Shown here: positions 1 through 8,657 of the stretch, piece after piece
Layout: every line of letters starts with the position of its first letter
How positions within the stretch are numbered: position 1 is the first letter of the stretch
Assembly (NCBI RefSeq): GCF_034259105.1
Contig: NZ_CP139477.1
Location: 35,298-99,297 of the forward strand
DNA length: 64,000 nucleotides
From: Limosilactobacillus reuteri
Lineage (GTDB): Bacteria > Bacillota > Bacilli > Lactobacillales > Lactobacillaceae
Reading direction: 5' to 3'
Made by a program: the position numbers and the translations under genes
Notes under the pieces: model-generated
The model's input: only the letters and a program-made list of their open reading frames with translations
Told to the model about the DNA's origin: nothing
Databases searched by the model: none

Positions 1-903
1 GTCGTTTCTTTTCGCCGAGATAAATTTTTCAGTGAAGTATGTAATGCCTGCTTCAACTTGTTACTCTAATTCTATTAATGTCTGTGCTTTAGGTAGGTGA
101 GCTATCCATATCGTCTTAAAATCTGCCCACCAATGTTCTATTACTGCATTATCGGCTGGAGTACCTGGTGCAGAGTAACTATGACATGTGCCATTAATGG
201 TCAAGTATTGATTAAATGCTTTTGATATGTATGCTGAACCACGATCCGTATGGATTAACGGAGCTAATGCTCCTTCACTGACTCTGGCTTGTTCAAATAC
301 CTTGATTGCACCTTCGGCCGTTTCCGTTGGCGTAATTAACCAACTTACTGGATATTACCCATACAGATCTAATACTACGTGTAGCCGAACCTTATTGCGT
401 CGAATCCCATACGTTAACTCAGTTGTATCCGTAACCCAGACTTGGTTTGCTGCGCTTTGATCAAATTGTCGTTTAAGAATGTTTTCAGCTTCATAAGTTT
501 GTTGAACCTGAATACGCTTATGTTTGGGCTGACGATAGTCAGCTTTAATACCATGCTTTCGCATGATACGAATAATCCGTTTCTTGTTCACCTTATAGGG
601 AACTTGCTGACTCAAATTAATTAACCTGGTCATTTTGTCATAACCAACACTTTGTTTGTGTTCATTTTCTAACTGCTTAATTAACTTGAGGAGTTCCAAT
701 TCCTCGATTTCACGTTCATTTGGATCATGTTTAAGCCACTTGTAGTAAGCTTGCCTAGACACTCCAGCAGCTTTGGTTAATTCACGGACTGAATAACCCT
801 CGGCTATCATTTCCTGAATCGCTTGATATCGTCCGGTCGATCCACCTCCCGATTGCGTATTTCGACTAATTTTTTGCAAATGCAATTTGAACCTCCCGTT
901 CAC
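1..903 (-). pseudogene. IS3-family OrfB (DDE integrase-type transposase), two nonsense codons
   Basis: The first 182 codons carry an HTH-like segment and the start of the rve integrase core (QVWVTDTTELTYG, first catalytic Asp). An in-frame TAA at 355-357 follows LDLYG. The same frame then continues with unmistakable IS150-type sequence (IHTDRGSAYIS, then a region with PADNAVIEHWWADF containing the last acidic residue) and meets a second TAA at 61-63. The gene is therefore interrupted twice but still fully recognisable. Family assignment is firm; functional loss is inferred from the stops. Confidence 0.8.
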
Positions 904-915
904 GCTCTCGAGCCT

Positions 916-1521
916 CTAATTCGCGAACTTTTTTCTTAACCGTTCTAATTCATTAGTCGGTTCTTTACCCTTGTTACACCCACGGTTATCCTTCAATGCT
1001 GCCCAATCATTGCTTTCCTGATACTTATGTACCCAAGAATAAACACGTTGATAACTAACGTTATACTTCTCAGCAGCCACCTTATAGTTGTTGTCATGGT
1101 CAATCGTCCATTGAACGATCCTCTTCTTTTCATCAAAGGTTACTTTTCGTCCCGTTCTTCTAGCTCGCTTTCTCGTTGTCTGATTAACGGTAAGGTTGCC
1201 ACTATTGTAACTGATAACCCATTGATGTAGTTGAGAAATATTTCTAATTTGATACTGCTGGAGAATTGCTTGATTAGTATACTTGCCAGAAAGATAAGCT
1301 TTTACAGCAGTTAACTTAGTCTCTAACGAGTACTTCTGATTATGCTTAGGTCTAATTAATCCCGCCAATCCAGCGAGTAGGAATTGTTTAATCCACTCAC
1401 TCATGTTTGCTGGCCGGACACCATGGTAATCGGAGTACACCGTTAAACCATAATCCGATTTCTGATAATCATGAAGTAATTTAAGCTTTTCAATAGTTGA
1501 ATAACTTACAATGCAAAACAC
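916..1521 (-). CDS. IS3-family OrfA (DNA-binding helix-turn-helix protein)
   Basis: A 201-residue protein starting with GTG just inside the element's terminal repeat. It contains two successive helix-turn-helix-like units, roughly residues 10-60 and 110-175 (the second with KYNVSYQRVYSWVHKY), as is usual for long IS150-type OrfA proteins. It ends a few bases before orfB, consistent with production of an OrfAB fusion by ribosomal frameshifting. The frame is intact although orfB is broken. Confidence 0.75.
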   Translation of the reverse strand: MFCIVSYSTIEKLKLLHDYQKSDYGLTVYSDYHGVRPANMSEWIKQFLLAGLAGLIRPKHNQKYSLETKLTAVKAYLSGKYTNQAILQQYQIRNISQLHQWVISYNSGNLTVNQTTRKRARRTGRKVTFDEKKRIVQWTIDHDNNYKVAAEKYNVSYQRVYSWVHKYQESNDWAALKDNRGCNKGKEPTNELERLRKKFAN

Positions 1522-1547
1522 CCCCTAGGATTCACACTTTTATTATT

Positions 1548-3040
1548 GGCTCTACAATTTTAAGTACTGATGAATTTAACATCAGGGCTTTATTTGTTTA
1601 AAATTTAAAATAAAAAAGCGAAAGATGGTTGGACCCCGTCTTCGCTAAGAAAGGACCGTCTTTCATGAACAATTCTATCAAAACTATCTTAGGAATTAAA
1701 GATCCTTACCTCAAACTAGATGAAAAGAATTTTGATAACCCAATTGAAGATCAACCTAATCAAATCATTGTCCATCTTATTCAAACTTACCCCATGCATT
1801 GCCCAAAATGTGGACACTTAATGTGTAAAAATGGCTATAGAACAGTTAATTGCTTGGGACCAGAGCTTCACTTTAAGCCAACAATCTGGTCGATTAAAAA
1901 GCAAAAATATATCTGTAAAGCTTCTTCTTCTTGCCCTGAAGTAGTTACTAAATTAGCAGCCGTTGAAGATATTCATTATCGTAATCATATCTCTTTAGCG
2001 ATAAAACAACGGGCAATGATGCTTCTAACAAAAAACGAATCACAAAGTGATTTAGCCAAAGAATTAAATGTCTCTGACTGGACAATTAGACGAGTCATTA
2101 CAAATCTTGATCAGTTTTTTAAGCCTAACTATCATTGGTTACCTCGCCATATTGCCTTTGATGATTTCAAGTCTGGTCGCTTTGCCCCCAGCGGAATGAG
2201 TATGATTCTAATGAATATTGAAAATAAGCGGACGCTTGATATTATCTTGTCACGTAAAAATAGCTATCTGCGAAAATACTTTCTTCGATATGACCGTTCA
2301 GCACGCTTAGCAGTTCAAACAGTAACGGTTGACTTGTACACTCCTTACCGCCATTTGATTCATGAGCTTTTCCCCCACGCTTTAATTATCGCTGATCATT
2401 TTCATATTGTTGCTCAAGCATATCGTGCATTTAACAAAATTAGGATCCAAGTAATGAATCGTGCCGGTGCTGGCACTCATAAATGGCGTGCACTTAAGCA
2501 CTTTTGGAAATTACTCCTAACGCCTGCTAATGAGCTTAAATATGATAATTATTGGTCAAGGCGTAACTTTAGTTACGCTCAATTAACCGATGTGGAAGTC
2601 ATTCATCGTCTTCTAAGCTTTGATAATGAACTAAAAAGGGCTTATGAATACTATCAAAACTTAATTCTGGTGATTGCTCATCGTAGCAAGAAAGAATTAA
2701 AAAACTTACTCGCGATTAAATGGACGCAGCTTCCCCAAGCACTGCAAAAAGTTCAGCATACTCTTCGCAGCTATAAACAAGAAATTTACAATAGTTTTAA
2801 ATATGATACCTATACAAATGGTCCCGTTGAAGGAACTAACAATAAAATTAAAGTTATTAAACGAACTGCTTATGGCTTTCGTAATTTCTTTAATTTCCGA
2901 ATTAGAATCCTCCTTGCATTACCAAATACCTACATTGCAATAAACTGGAGAAATAAACAAACAGCTCATGCCAAAGTCCAGGCACAAGCTGCTTAGTAAA
3001 ATTATTTTATTTTCTCATCAGTACTTCTTGACGAAGAGCC
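1548..3040 (+). mobile_element. ISL3-family element, copy 1 (1493 bp) with 8-bp target duplication
   Basis: The ends begin GGCTCTACAATTTTAAGTAC at the left and, read inward, GGCTCTTCGTCAAGAAGTAC at the right, sharing the AGTACTGATGA block. It is flanked by TTATTATT at 1540-1547 and 3041-3048, a perfect 8-bp duplication as expected for ISL3 elements. Copy 1 is thus a simple, unrearranged insertion into the short spacer beyond the IS3 terminus. Further copies lie at 26865-28354 and 46720-48212. Confidence 0.92.
1665..2996 (+). CDS. ISL3-family transposase (copy 1)
   Basis: A 443-residue transposase read from the ATG at 1665, which has AAGAAAGGA ten bases upstream; an in-frame TTG at 1629 is a less likely start. 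An N-terminal zinc ribbon (HCPKCGHLMCKNGY plus a second Cys pair) precedes an HTH (SQSDLAKELNVSDWTIRRVI) and the DDE_Tnp_ISL3 core with FDDFKSGRFAP, ADHFHIVAQAYRAF and GPVEGTNNKIKVIKR holding the acidic residues. The frame is complete, so the copy may be active. Confidence 0.93.
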   Translation: MNNSIKTILGIKDPYLKLDEKNFDNPIEDQPNQIIVHLIQTYPMHCPKCGHLMCKNGYRTVNCLGPELHFKPTIWSIKKQKYICKASSSCPEVVTKLAAVEDIHYRNHISLAIKQRAMMLLTKNESQSDLAKELNVSDWTIRRVITNLDQFFKPNYHWLPRHIAFDDFKSGRFAPSGMSMILMNIENKRTLDIILSRKNSYLRKYFLRYDRSARLAVQTVTVDLYTPYRHLIHELFPHALIIADHFHIVAQAYRAFNKIRIQVMNRAGAGTHKWRALKHFWKLLLTPANELKYDNYWSRRNFSYAQLTDVEVIHRLLSFDNELKRAYEYYQNLILVIAHRSKKELKNLLAIKWTQLPQALQKVQHTLRSYKQEIYNSFKYDTYTNGPVEGTNNKIKVIKRTAYGFRNFFNFRIRILLALPNTYIAINWRNKQTAHAKVQAQAA

Positions 3041-3053
3041 TTATTATTTAAAG

Positions 3054-3077
3054 TGTCAACCCTAAGGGGTATTGTAC
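3054..3077 (+). repeat. Solo IS3-like terminal repeat facing the IS3 end at 1536
   Basis: TGTCAACCCTAAGGGG here resembles the inward terminus of the neighbouring IS3 element (TGTGAATCCTAGGGGG, minus strand from 1536). Without the ISL3 insertion and one target repeat, the two ends would lie head-to-head about 16 bp apart. Only about 45 bp separate this repeat from the ade stop codon, so no element body remains. It may be a leftover of a second IS3 copy. Confidence 0.45.
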
Positions 3078-3100
3078 GGAGATGGATCCGTTTATTTATT

Positions 3101-4867
3101 CTAATCCAACACTGGATTGAAGTATTTTAATTGCGTGTAATCCACGTTTCCGCCATCGGTAATGGCTAAATCAGGAATTGCAGTGATTGGGAGGAAGGAA
3201 AGGTAGAAGATAGGGTCTGGCAGTTTAGAACCAATCTCCCGTGCTCCTTCTTGCAAGGCCTTTTCTTGTTGAGCTAATTCTTCAACAGGTAAGTCTGAAC
3301 AAATCCCAGCAATTGGCAAAGGTAGGTTAGCAACCACTTGACCATCAACAACGACAATTTGGCCACCACCTTGTTCGATTAACTTATTCGCAGCTAGTGC
3401 CATGTCGTCATAGTTCACACCAGCGACAACCATGTTATTGTCGTCAGGGGCAGCAGTGGTTGCAATCGCCCCTTTCTTGAAAGACCAACTAGAGATAAAA
3501 CCGTGAGAAATATTACCGTTGATTCCGTACCGCTCAACCACAGAAACTAGGGCCACGTCTTGGTCAACATCAGGCTTAATAATGCCATCTTCAACAGGCA
3601 ATTTGACGTCACGACGTTTCCGAACGAAGGGGCCAATGCTGTTAATCGTTTCCACCAGTGCAGTACCATCAGCGTGATCAGTATGATATTGGAAATCATT
3701 TGCTGATAATGGGTCACGATGTACAGTTGCCGTTAATTCGCTTGAGCGGGCAGGAACCGTAAAAGCAAATTGTTCTTGACCATCGTCAAATACTAACTGG
3801 CCTTGACTAATGACAGTTTCGACATTGAAAGTTCCAGGATGGTCGACCAGTAAAATATCAGCTCGTTTACCAGGAGCAATTGATCCAAGCCGATCATCAA
3901 TATGATACGCTTCAGCAGCATTAATGGTGGCCATTTGAATTGCGGTCATTGGGCTAACGCCAGCCTGAATTGCTAATCGAACCATGTGATCGATGTGACC
4001 AACAGAAAGAATACTGGTAGCATTCACATCGTCGGAGCAGAAACTAGTATGCCGAGCAACCCCAGCAACATTCTCGGTAATTGATTTAATATTTTCATTC
4101 AGAAACTTAGTCACGGCAGATTCACGAATCACCGTGTGGACACCTTTCCGTGCTTTTTCCAAGAATTCTTCATGAGAGTAACTTTCGTGATCGACGGAAA
4201 CACCACTCATTAGATATTGATTGAGTGCTTTTCCACGCGCCATTGGTGAGCAGCCGAAAATGGGTTGATGATTTTGATGAGCTAATTCTAGTACTTTCAT
4301 GGTATCTGGATCCTTAGTTTCCACGGAGTCACGAACCGTTTCCCAAACACCGAAGCAACGAGGATCCGTTTGCACTTGAGCATGATCCTTAGCGGTGACC
4401 TCGTAAGAGATAGTTGATTTTGGAATGGTGTAAGGAGTCTTATAAGGTAGTCCCCAGATGACATTGAATGGTAGTTGAGCGATTTCATTGAAGATTTCTT
4501 TTAAACCATCTAAGCCGATTACGGAGATGTATTCGTCTAAACCGGTGACGATGCTGGTTGTCCCATGAGGTAAGACTGCCTGAGCAAATCGGGTCATACT
4601 TAACTTACTACATTCAACGTGAATGTGACAATCAATTAGCCCAGGGGCAAGATACTTACCGGTAGCATCAACCTTTCTAGTGTTGGGGCCGATATAATCG
4701 GTGATATCTTTTTCAACGGCCACAATTCGTTGGTCATAAATGGCTACATCTGCCTTGTAATATTCACCAGTATTAACATTAATTAATGTCCCGCCAGTAA
4801 TGACCAGGTCAGCAGGTAATTTAGCAGCACCAGCATCAATGTATTCACTTAATTTAGTTTCTGACAT
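3101..4867 (-). CDS. ade: Adenine deaminase
   Basis: Converts adenine to hypoxanthine and ammonia (EC 3.5.4.2), feeding adenine into the hypoxanthine/guanine salvage route in the cytoplasm. The 588-residue length is typical of the bacterial amidohydrolase-type Ade family. The metal motif is HIHVE at residues 81-85, an FCSDD segment carries a later metal-binding Asp, and the C-terminal part has the Ade-specific GGGQIVVVDGQV region. The ATG has GGAGG about ten bases upstream. It lies 18 bases downstream of the purine permease on the same strand, so the two are probably cotranscribed. No frame damage is seen. Confidence 0.93.
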   Translation of the reverse strand: MSETKLSEYIDAGAAKLPADLVITGGTLINVNTGEYYKADVAIYDQRIVAVEKDITDYIGPNTRKVDATGKYLAPGLIDCHIHVECSKLSMTRFAQAVLPHGTTSIVTGLDEYISVIGLDGLKEIFNEIAQLPFNVIWGLPYKTPYTIPKSTISYEVTAKDHAQVQTDPRCFGVWETVRDSVETKDPDTMKVLELAHQNHQPIFGCSPMARGKALNQYLMSGVSVDHESYSHEEFLEKARKGVHTVIRESAVTKFLNENIKSITENVAGVARHTSFCSDDVNATSILSVGHIDHMVRLAIQAGVSPMTAIQMATINAAEAYHIDDRLGSIAPGKRADILLVDHPGTFNVETVISQGQLVFDDGQEQFAFTVPARSSELTATVHRDPLSANDFQYHTDHADGTALVETINSIGPFVRKRRDVKLPVEDGIIKPDVDQDVALVSVVERYGINGNISHGFISSWSFKKGAIATTAAPDDNNMVVAGVNYDDMALAANKLIEQGGGQIVVVDGQVVANLPLPIAGICSDLPVEELAQQEKALQEGAREIGSKLPDPIFYLSFLPITAIPDLAITDGGNVDYTQLKYFNPVLD

Positions 4868-4885
4868 GATTAGTAAGCCTCCACT

Positions 4886-6223
4886 TTATTTAGGCAAGAT
4901 ATTCAAAACATAGAGCAGAACAACAAAGACAACTAACATTGTCCACATAATTCCGTTGACTTCTTTTCGCCGACCAGCAGCAGTCATCAAGATTGGGTAA
5001 GTTAAGAAGCCAAAGGCAATCCCATAAGAAATGTTGTAGGTCAAAGGCATGCCAATGACGACAAGGAAAGAAGGTAAAGCAATTTCAAATTGATCCCAGT
5101 GAATATCACGCAAAGCAGAGACCATCAGTACACCGACAACGATTAAAGCAGCAGCGGTAACTTGGGTCGTCACGACGGTCAGCAGAGGTGAGAAGACCAT
5201 ACTTAAGAGGAAGAAAAAGGCGACTACAACAGCCGTGAAACCAGTTTTACCACCGATTGCAATTCCGGCTGATGATTCGACGTAGGCAGAAGTTGGGGTA
5301 GTCCCCATGAAAGCACCACCAAGCATTGAAAGTGAGTCTGCCATCAAAGCGCGACCAATGTGCGGCATCTTATTGCCCTTCATAATGCCAGCTTGTTGCG
5401 CCAAACCGATCAAGGTACCGGCAGTATCAAAGAAGGCAACAATTAAGAAGATCAGGACAACCGCCCACATTTTAGGATCAGTCATTACGGAAAGGTGTTC
5501 TAGCCCGACACCGAATGTTGGTTTCAGACTTGGGGCCATTGAAATGATGTGGTGTGGAGCCTTAATCAAACCAGTCAAAAGACCCAGAATAGTTGTCGCA
5601 ACTAAACCAATAAAGATCGCACCAGGCACCTTTTTAGCCATCAAGATTGCGATAACAAAAATTCCGAAGATCGTTAACCAAACCGTTGGCACGGTAAAGG
5701 AACCAATGCCAACTAATGAAGACTTATTAGCAATGATTAAGCCCCCACCTTGTAAACCAACAAATGAAATAAAAATCCCAATTCCGGCAGCCATCGCATA
5801 TTTCAAATCCTGTGGAATTGCGTCAATGACAATTTCCCGAACTTTAAGGAATGACAAGATAGTGAAGAGCACAGCGGCTACCAGAACACCGGCCATGGCA
5901 TCCTCCCAAGGAATTCCCATGGCAATGACCACTGAATATGTGAAGAAGGCGTTATCACCTAAACCTGGAGCAATGGCGATCGGGTAGTTAGCAAGAATCC
6001 CCATTAATAATGAACCTAAAATAGCAGATAGGGCAGTGGCAGTAAAGACCGCCCCTTTATCCATTCCTGCATCACCCAAAATAGATGGGTTAACAAAGAG
6101 GATATATGCCATTGAAACGAAGGTTGTTAAACCTGCTAAAGATTCCCGCTTGATTGAGGAACCACTCTCTGTGATGTGGAAGGCACGATCAATCCTCCCA
6201 GATAATGTTCGTGTTTTGTTCAC
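4886..6223 (-). CDS. NCS2/AzgA-type purine permease (adenine/guanine/hypoxanthine family)
   Basis: A 445-residue polytopic membrane protein with about 12-13 hydrophobic segments. The N-terminal LAGLTTFVSMAYILFVNPSI signature and the FFDTAGTLIGLAQQAG and TTPTSAYVESSAGIAIGGKTG motifs are characteristic of the AzgA/PbuG/PbuO branch, which imports purine bases by proton symport. The start is GTG with AAAGGAGTG upstream. It forms an operon with ade, so adenine or a mixture of purine bases is the likely substrate. Substrate specificity within this branch cannot be read from sequence alone. Confidence 0.9.
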   Translation of the reverse strand: MNKTRTLSGRIDRAFHITESGSSIKRESLAGLTTFVSMAYILFVNPSILGDAGMDKGAVFTATALSAILGSLLMGILANYPIAIAPGLGDNAFFTYSVVIAMGIPWEDAMAGVLVAAVLFTILSFLKVREIVIDAIPQDLKYAMAAGIGIFISFVGLQGGGLIIANKSSLVGIGSFTVPTVWLTIFGIFVIAILMAKKVPGAIFIGLVATTILGLLTGLIKAPHHIISMAPSLKPTFGVGLEHLSVMTDPKMWAVVLIFLIVAFFDTAGTLIGLAQQAGIMKGNKMPHIGRALMADSLSMLGGAFMGTTPTSAYVESSAGIAIGGKTGFTAVVVAFFFLLSMVFSPLLTVVTTQVTAAALIVVGVLMVSALRDIHWDQFEIALPSFLVVIGMPLTYNISYGIAFGFLTYPILMTAAGRRKEVNGIMWTMLVVFVVLLYVLNILPK

Positions 6224-6287
6224 GACTTACACTCCTTTGAATCATTATGTGTGGATTATTTCACACAATAAAATGAAAATCAAGAGA

Positions 6288-6333
6288 ATTTGTTCGTAAA
6301 AATGTTTGAAAACGAATTTTTTAATGATACAAT
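6288..6333. promoter_or_regulatory. Divergent purine-gene control region with PurBox-like motifs and a promoter
   Basis: On the plus strand TTGAAA (6306-6311) and TACAAT (6328-6333), 16 bases apart, form a good promoter for the deaminase at 6381. On the minus strand TTGATT and AATAAT, 17 bases apart, could serve the permease operon. Two CGAA-centred AT-flanked motifs (6288-6300 and 6309-6320, opposite orientation) resemble half PurR boxes but differ from the published consensus, so PurR control is only a suggestion. I saw no purine riboswitch fold. Confidence 0.4.
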
Positions 6334-6380
6334 AGCGTCAGCGTCGTAAAAATAAGAACTTTAATTTGGAGGAACAGTTC

Positions 6381-7397
6381 ATGTCTACAGAAATCACGAA
6401 GGAATTTACTCAGGGATTACCTAAAGCTGAACTTCATGTTCATATTGAAGGAACATTGGAACCAGAATTGAAACTCAAATTAGCCAAGCGCAACCATGTT
6501 GATATTGGTCAATCAACAATTGAAGAAGTTCGCCAATCATATCAATATGATGATTTGGCTTCCTTCTTAGCTGTTTACTATCCGGCAATGAATGTTTTAC
6601 AAACTGAACAAGATTTCTACGACTTAGCAATGGACTACCTCCATCGAGCAGCAAAGAATAATGTTCGGCACGTTGAAATCTTCTTTGATCCACAGGCTCA
6701 TACTTCACGAGGAATTGCATTCAAGACGGTCATTGATGGCTTATACAAGGCAACGGTCGATGCACAGGCGCTGAATATTGATGCACGCTTAATTATGTGC
6801 TTCTTACGTGACTTTTCTCGCGACTCCGCACGCGAAACGTTAGAGGAAGCCTTGAAGTATAAGGATAAGATTCTTGGGGTTGGACTAGATTCTGATGAAC
6901 ATAATAATCCACCAATGAAGTTCTTTAACCAATTCACCAAAGCCAGTGCAGAAGGCTTCCACTTAACAGCCCATGCTGATATTGACCAAAAGGACTCGAT
7001 TGAACACATTCGTGAATTACTTGAAGTTATCGGTGTAGAACGGGTTGACCATGGAACTAATGTTGTTGAAGATCCGGACTTGGTTGACTTTGCAGCTAAG
7101 AACAAGATTGGCTTCACCTCGTGTCCACTTTCAAACTCGTTTGTTAGCCCTGAAATGAAGGGGAAGGAAGTTATTGAACTACTGAGTAAGGGTGTGAAAG
7201 TTTCCATTCACTCCGATGACCCAGCATACTTTGGTGGCTACATTGGTGATAACTATTACGCAATCGCTACTAAGTTCAATTTGAGTCGTGACCAAGTAAT
7301 CACGTTAGCGCGAAACTCTTTTGAAACTAGTTGGATTTCGGATGAACAAAAGGCTCTTTACCTCAAAGAACTTGATGACTATGTCGCTAATAATTAA
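6381..7397 (+). CDS. Adenosine/adenine deaminase-like protein with altered catalytic motif
   Basis: A 338-residue member of the adenosine deaminase-like family, read from the ATG at 6381 with TTTGGAGGAA upstream. Overall pattern (LPKAELHVHIEGTLEPEL, VRHVEIFFDPQAHTSRG, GLDSDEHNNPP) resembles the Aah1-type adenine deaminase branch more than classical adenosine deaminase. Metal ligands His19 and His21, the later His198 and the SDDP pair (Asp279, Asp280) are present. The usual HAGE motif, which carries the catalytic glutamate, reads HADI at 198-201, so that glutamate is absent. The protein could act on another purine or use a different acid. It is divergent from the permease-ade operon, which supports a role in purine salvage. 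Confidence 0.8.
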   Translation: MSTEITKEFTQGLPKAELHVHIEGTLEPELKLKLAKRNHVDIGQSTIEEVRQSYQYDDLASFLAVYYPAMNVLQTEQDFYDLAMDYLHRAAKNNVRHVEIFFDPQAHTSRGIAFKTVIDGLYKATVDAQALNIDARLIMCFLRDFSRDSARETLEEALKYKDKILGVGLDSDEHNNPPMKFFNQFTKASAEGFHLTAHADIDQKDSIEHIRELLEVIGVERVDHGTNVVEDPDLVDFAAKNKIGFTSCPLSNSFVSPEMKGKEVIELLSKGVKVSIHSDDPAYFGGYIGDNYYAIATKFNLSRDQVITLARNSFETSWISDEQKALYLKELDDYVANN

Positions 7398-7415
7398 TTG
7401 AGATGATCATCTCAA
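7398..7415 (+). repeat. 18-bp perfect palindrome just after the deaminase stop
   Basis: TTGAGATGA followed by its exact complement TCATCTCAA. It can form a hairpin in the 3' untranslated region but has no T-run, so terminator function is uncertain. Confidence 0.4.
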
Positions 7416-7446
7416 AACAGAAGAAGCTCGATAGTTGGCTAAGTTG

Positions 7447-8657
7447 CTAACGTACAATACCCCTTAGAGGCTGGGAATTAACTATTAAATTCCTTCCTCT
7501 GAATATTAAAATCCGAACCATAATTTTTGATTTTCCAGAAATTATGGTTCGGATTTTTCCTTTTTCAATTAATTTTGTCCCTGCTTGAGCTACTAACTTT
7601 CCCAATTTTGTTAAATTCATAGCCATTAGTGTTAATCCGGTGTCATTTTCCACAACGCGTTGCCCACGTAAATGTGTTCGGCGTACGCCAAAATCCCTCT
7701 TCATGTGACCGAAAACGGGTTCAACGTCGTACTTACGTCGACGATAAATTGCCTTACCTTCGTCACTTGAGAGGGTTGCTTTAACTTTAGCTTTATAGTA
7801 ATTCCAAGTTGGATTAACTTGCATATAGCGTTGACGTCCACTTGGTGTTTTCGCTAATTGATCTAATTGTACTGATAATTGATGTTTATCTGCCCGATAA
7901 AGTTTAAAATCACGTTTAAATCCATATTTATCAATTCTTCGACTGTAACGATAAAAACTAAAACGAACTCCTAGATGGTCAATGTAATAATCATCTTCGG
8001 CATTATATTGCCAGTTTTGTGATTTAGTTGGATCAGTTTTGTATTCTCGTTTCTGTTCCTTTTGGTAAGTCGTATATGGAATAACAGGCTGTTTTTCAAA
8101 CTGATCAATAATTATCGTGTAATTATATTCACTACCATACCCTGCATCAGCCACGATATGATCAAAGAAATCTAAAGAATGAAATTGAGCAAGAAATGGT
8201 ACTAATGTTCTAGTATCTGTCGGATTAGAATATAAGGCATAATCAAGAACAAATTGATTGTGGGTAGCGATTTGTAAGTTGTATCCAGGTTTCAATTCTC
8301 AGTTTTTCATTGGATCTTCTTTCATACACATGAATGTGGCATCATGATCTGTTTTTGAAAAGCTATTGCGGCCCTTAAAAATATCTTCTGCTTCTTCATA
8401 CTTATTAGCACGAGGTATAAAGTCTTCTTTTAATTGTCGACGAATCTTTTTTAAGAAACGGCTTCGTCGTTTCTTAACTGAACCACCCTTGATTACTTTA
8501 GGTTCTTGAGCTATTTCTTCATTCAATTCACTGATTTTATCATCAATATTTTCAGCCATAAGAGCCATTCCATTAGCGGTTTCCACTAGTTCTGGACTCA
8601 TCGCTTTAACTACCCGTTTTTCGACTAAATCTTCGTAAAGTTTGATTGTTTTTTCTT
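7447..8657 (-). pseudogene. IS1182-family transposase, 5'-truncated with internal stop
   Basis: The minus-strand frame runs in from the IS30 boundary at 8657 without a start, through a charged helical region to KEDPMKN, then hits TGA (8296-8298). It resumes at once as ELKPGYNLQIATHNQFVLDY, and then shows the DDE-type core (DAGYGSEYNY) and the IS1182 C-terminal block RRRKYDVEPVFGHMKRDFGVRRTHLRG. The N-terminus was lost at the junction with IS30 copy 1. The end near 7467 (GAGGCTGGGA) resembles the terminal repeat of LAB IS1182 elements. Confidence 0.85.
7509..7556 (-). terminator. Long perfect hairpin at the IS1182 3' end
   Basis: Two perfect 18-bp arms (7509-7526 and 7539-7556, AAATCCGAACCATAATTT and complement) enclose a 12-base loop. 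Runs of A/T flank both sides, so it could end transcription in either direction and shield the element from read-through. The transposase frame reads through it, which suggests its natural stop was lost. Confidence 0.55.

Larger units (their letters stand above)
1..1536 (-). mobile_element. IS3-family (IS150-like) element, decayed, cut by the window edge
   Basis: The element lies on the minus strand with its left end at 1536, where the inward-reading terminal sequence is TGTGAATCCTAGGGGGTG. It encodes OrfA and OrfB in the usual IS3 order, and the OrfB end runs off the left edge. Two in-frame stops in orfB show that this copy is not autonomous. Confidence 0.75.

Noticed and set aside
227-624. 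Plus-strand open frames of 60-77 codons
   Set aside because: They overlap the IS3 orfB on the opposite strand, which has clear integrase motifs; no ribosome-binding site or family pattern.
5307-5987. A 226-codon plus-strand frame opposite the purine permease
   Set aside because: It is the antisense shadow of a membrane protein gene (Ala/Pro/Ile-rich), without a ribosome-binding site or domain.
6224-6380. Purine riboswitch in front of the permease
   Set aside because: The 157-bp gap is AT-rich and shows no three-way junction with the conserved loop sequences.
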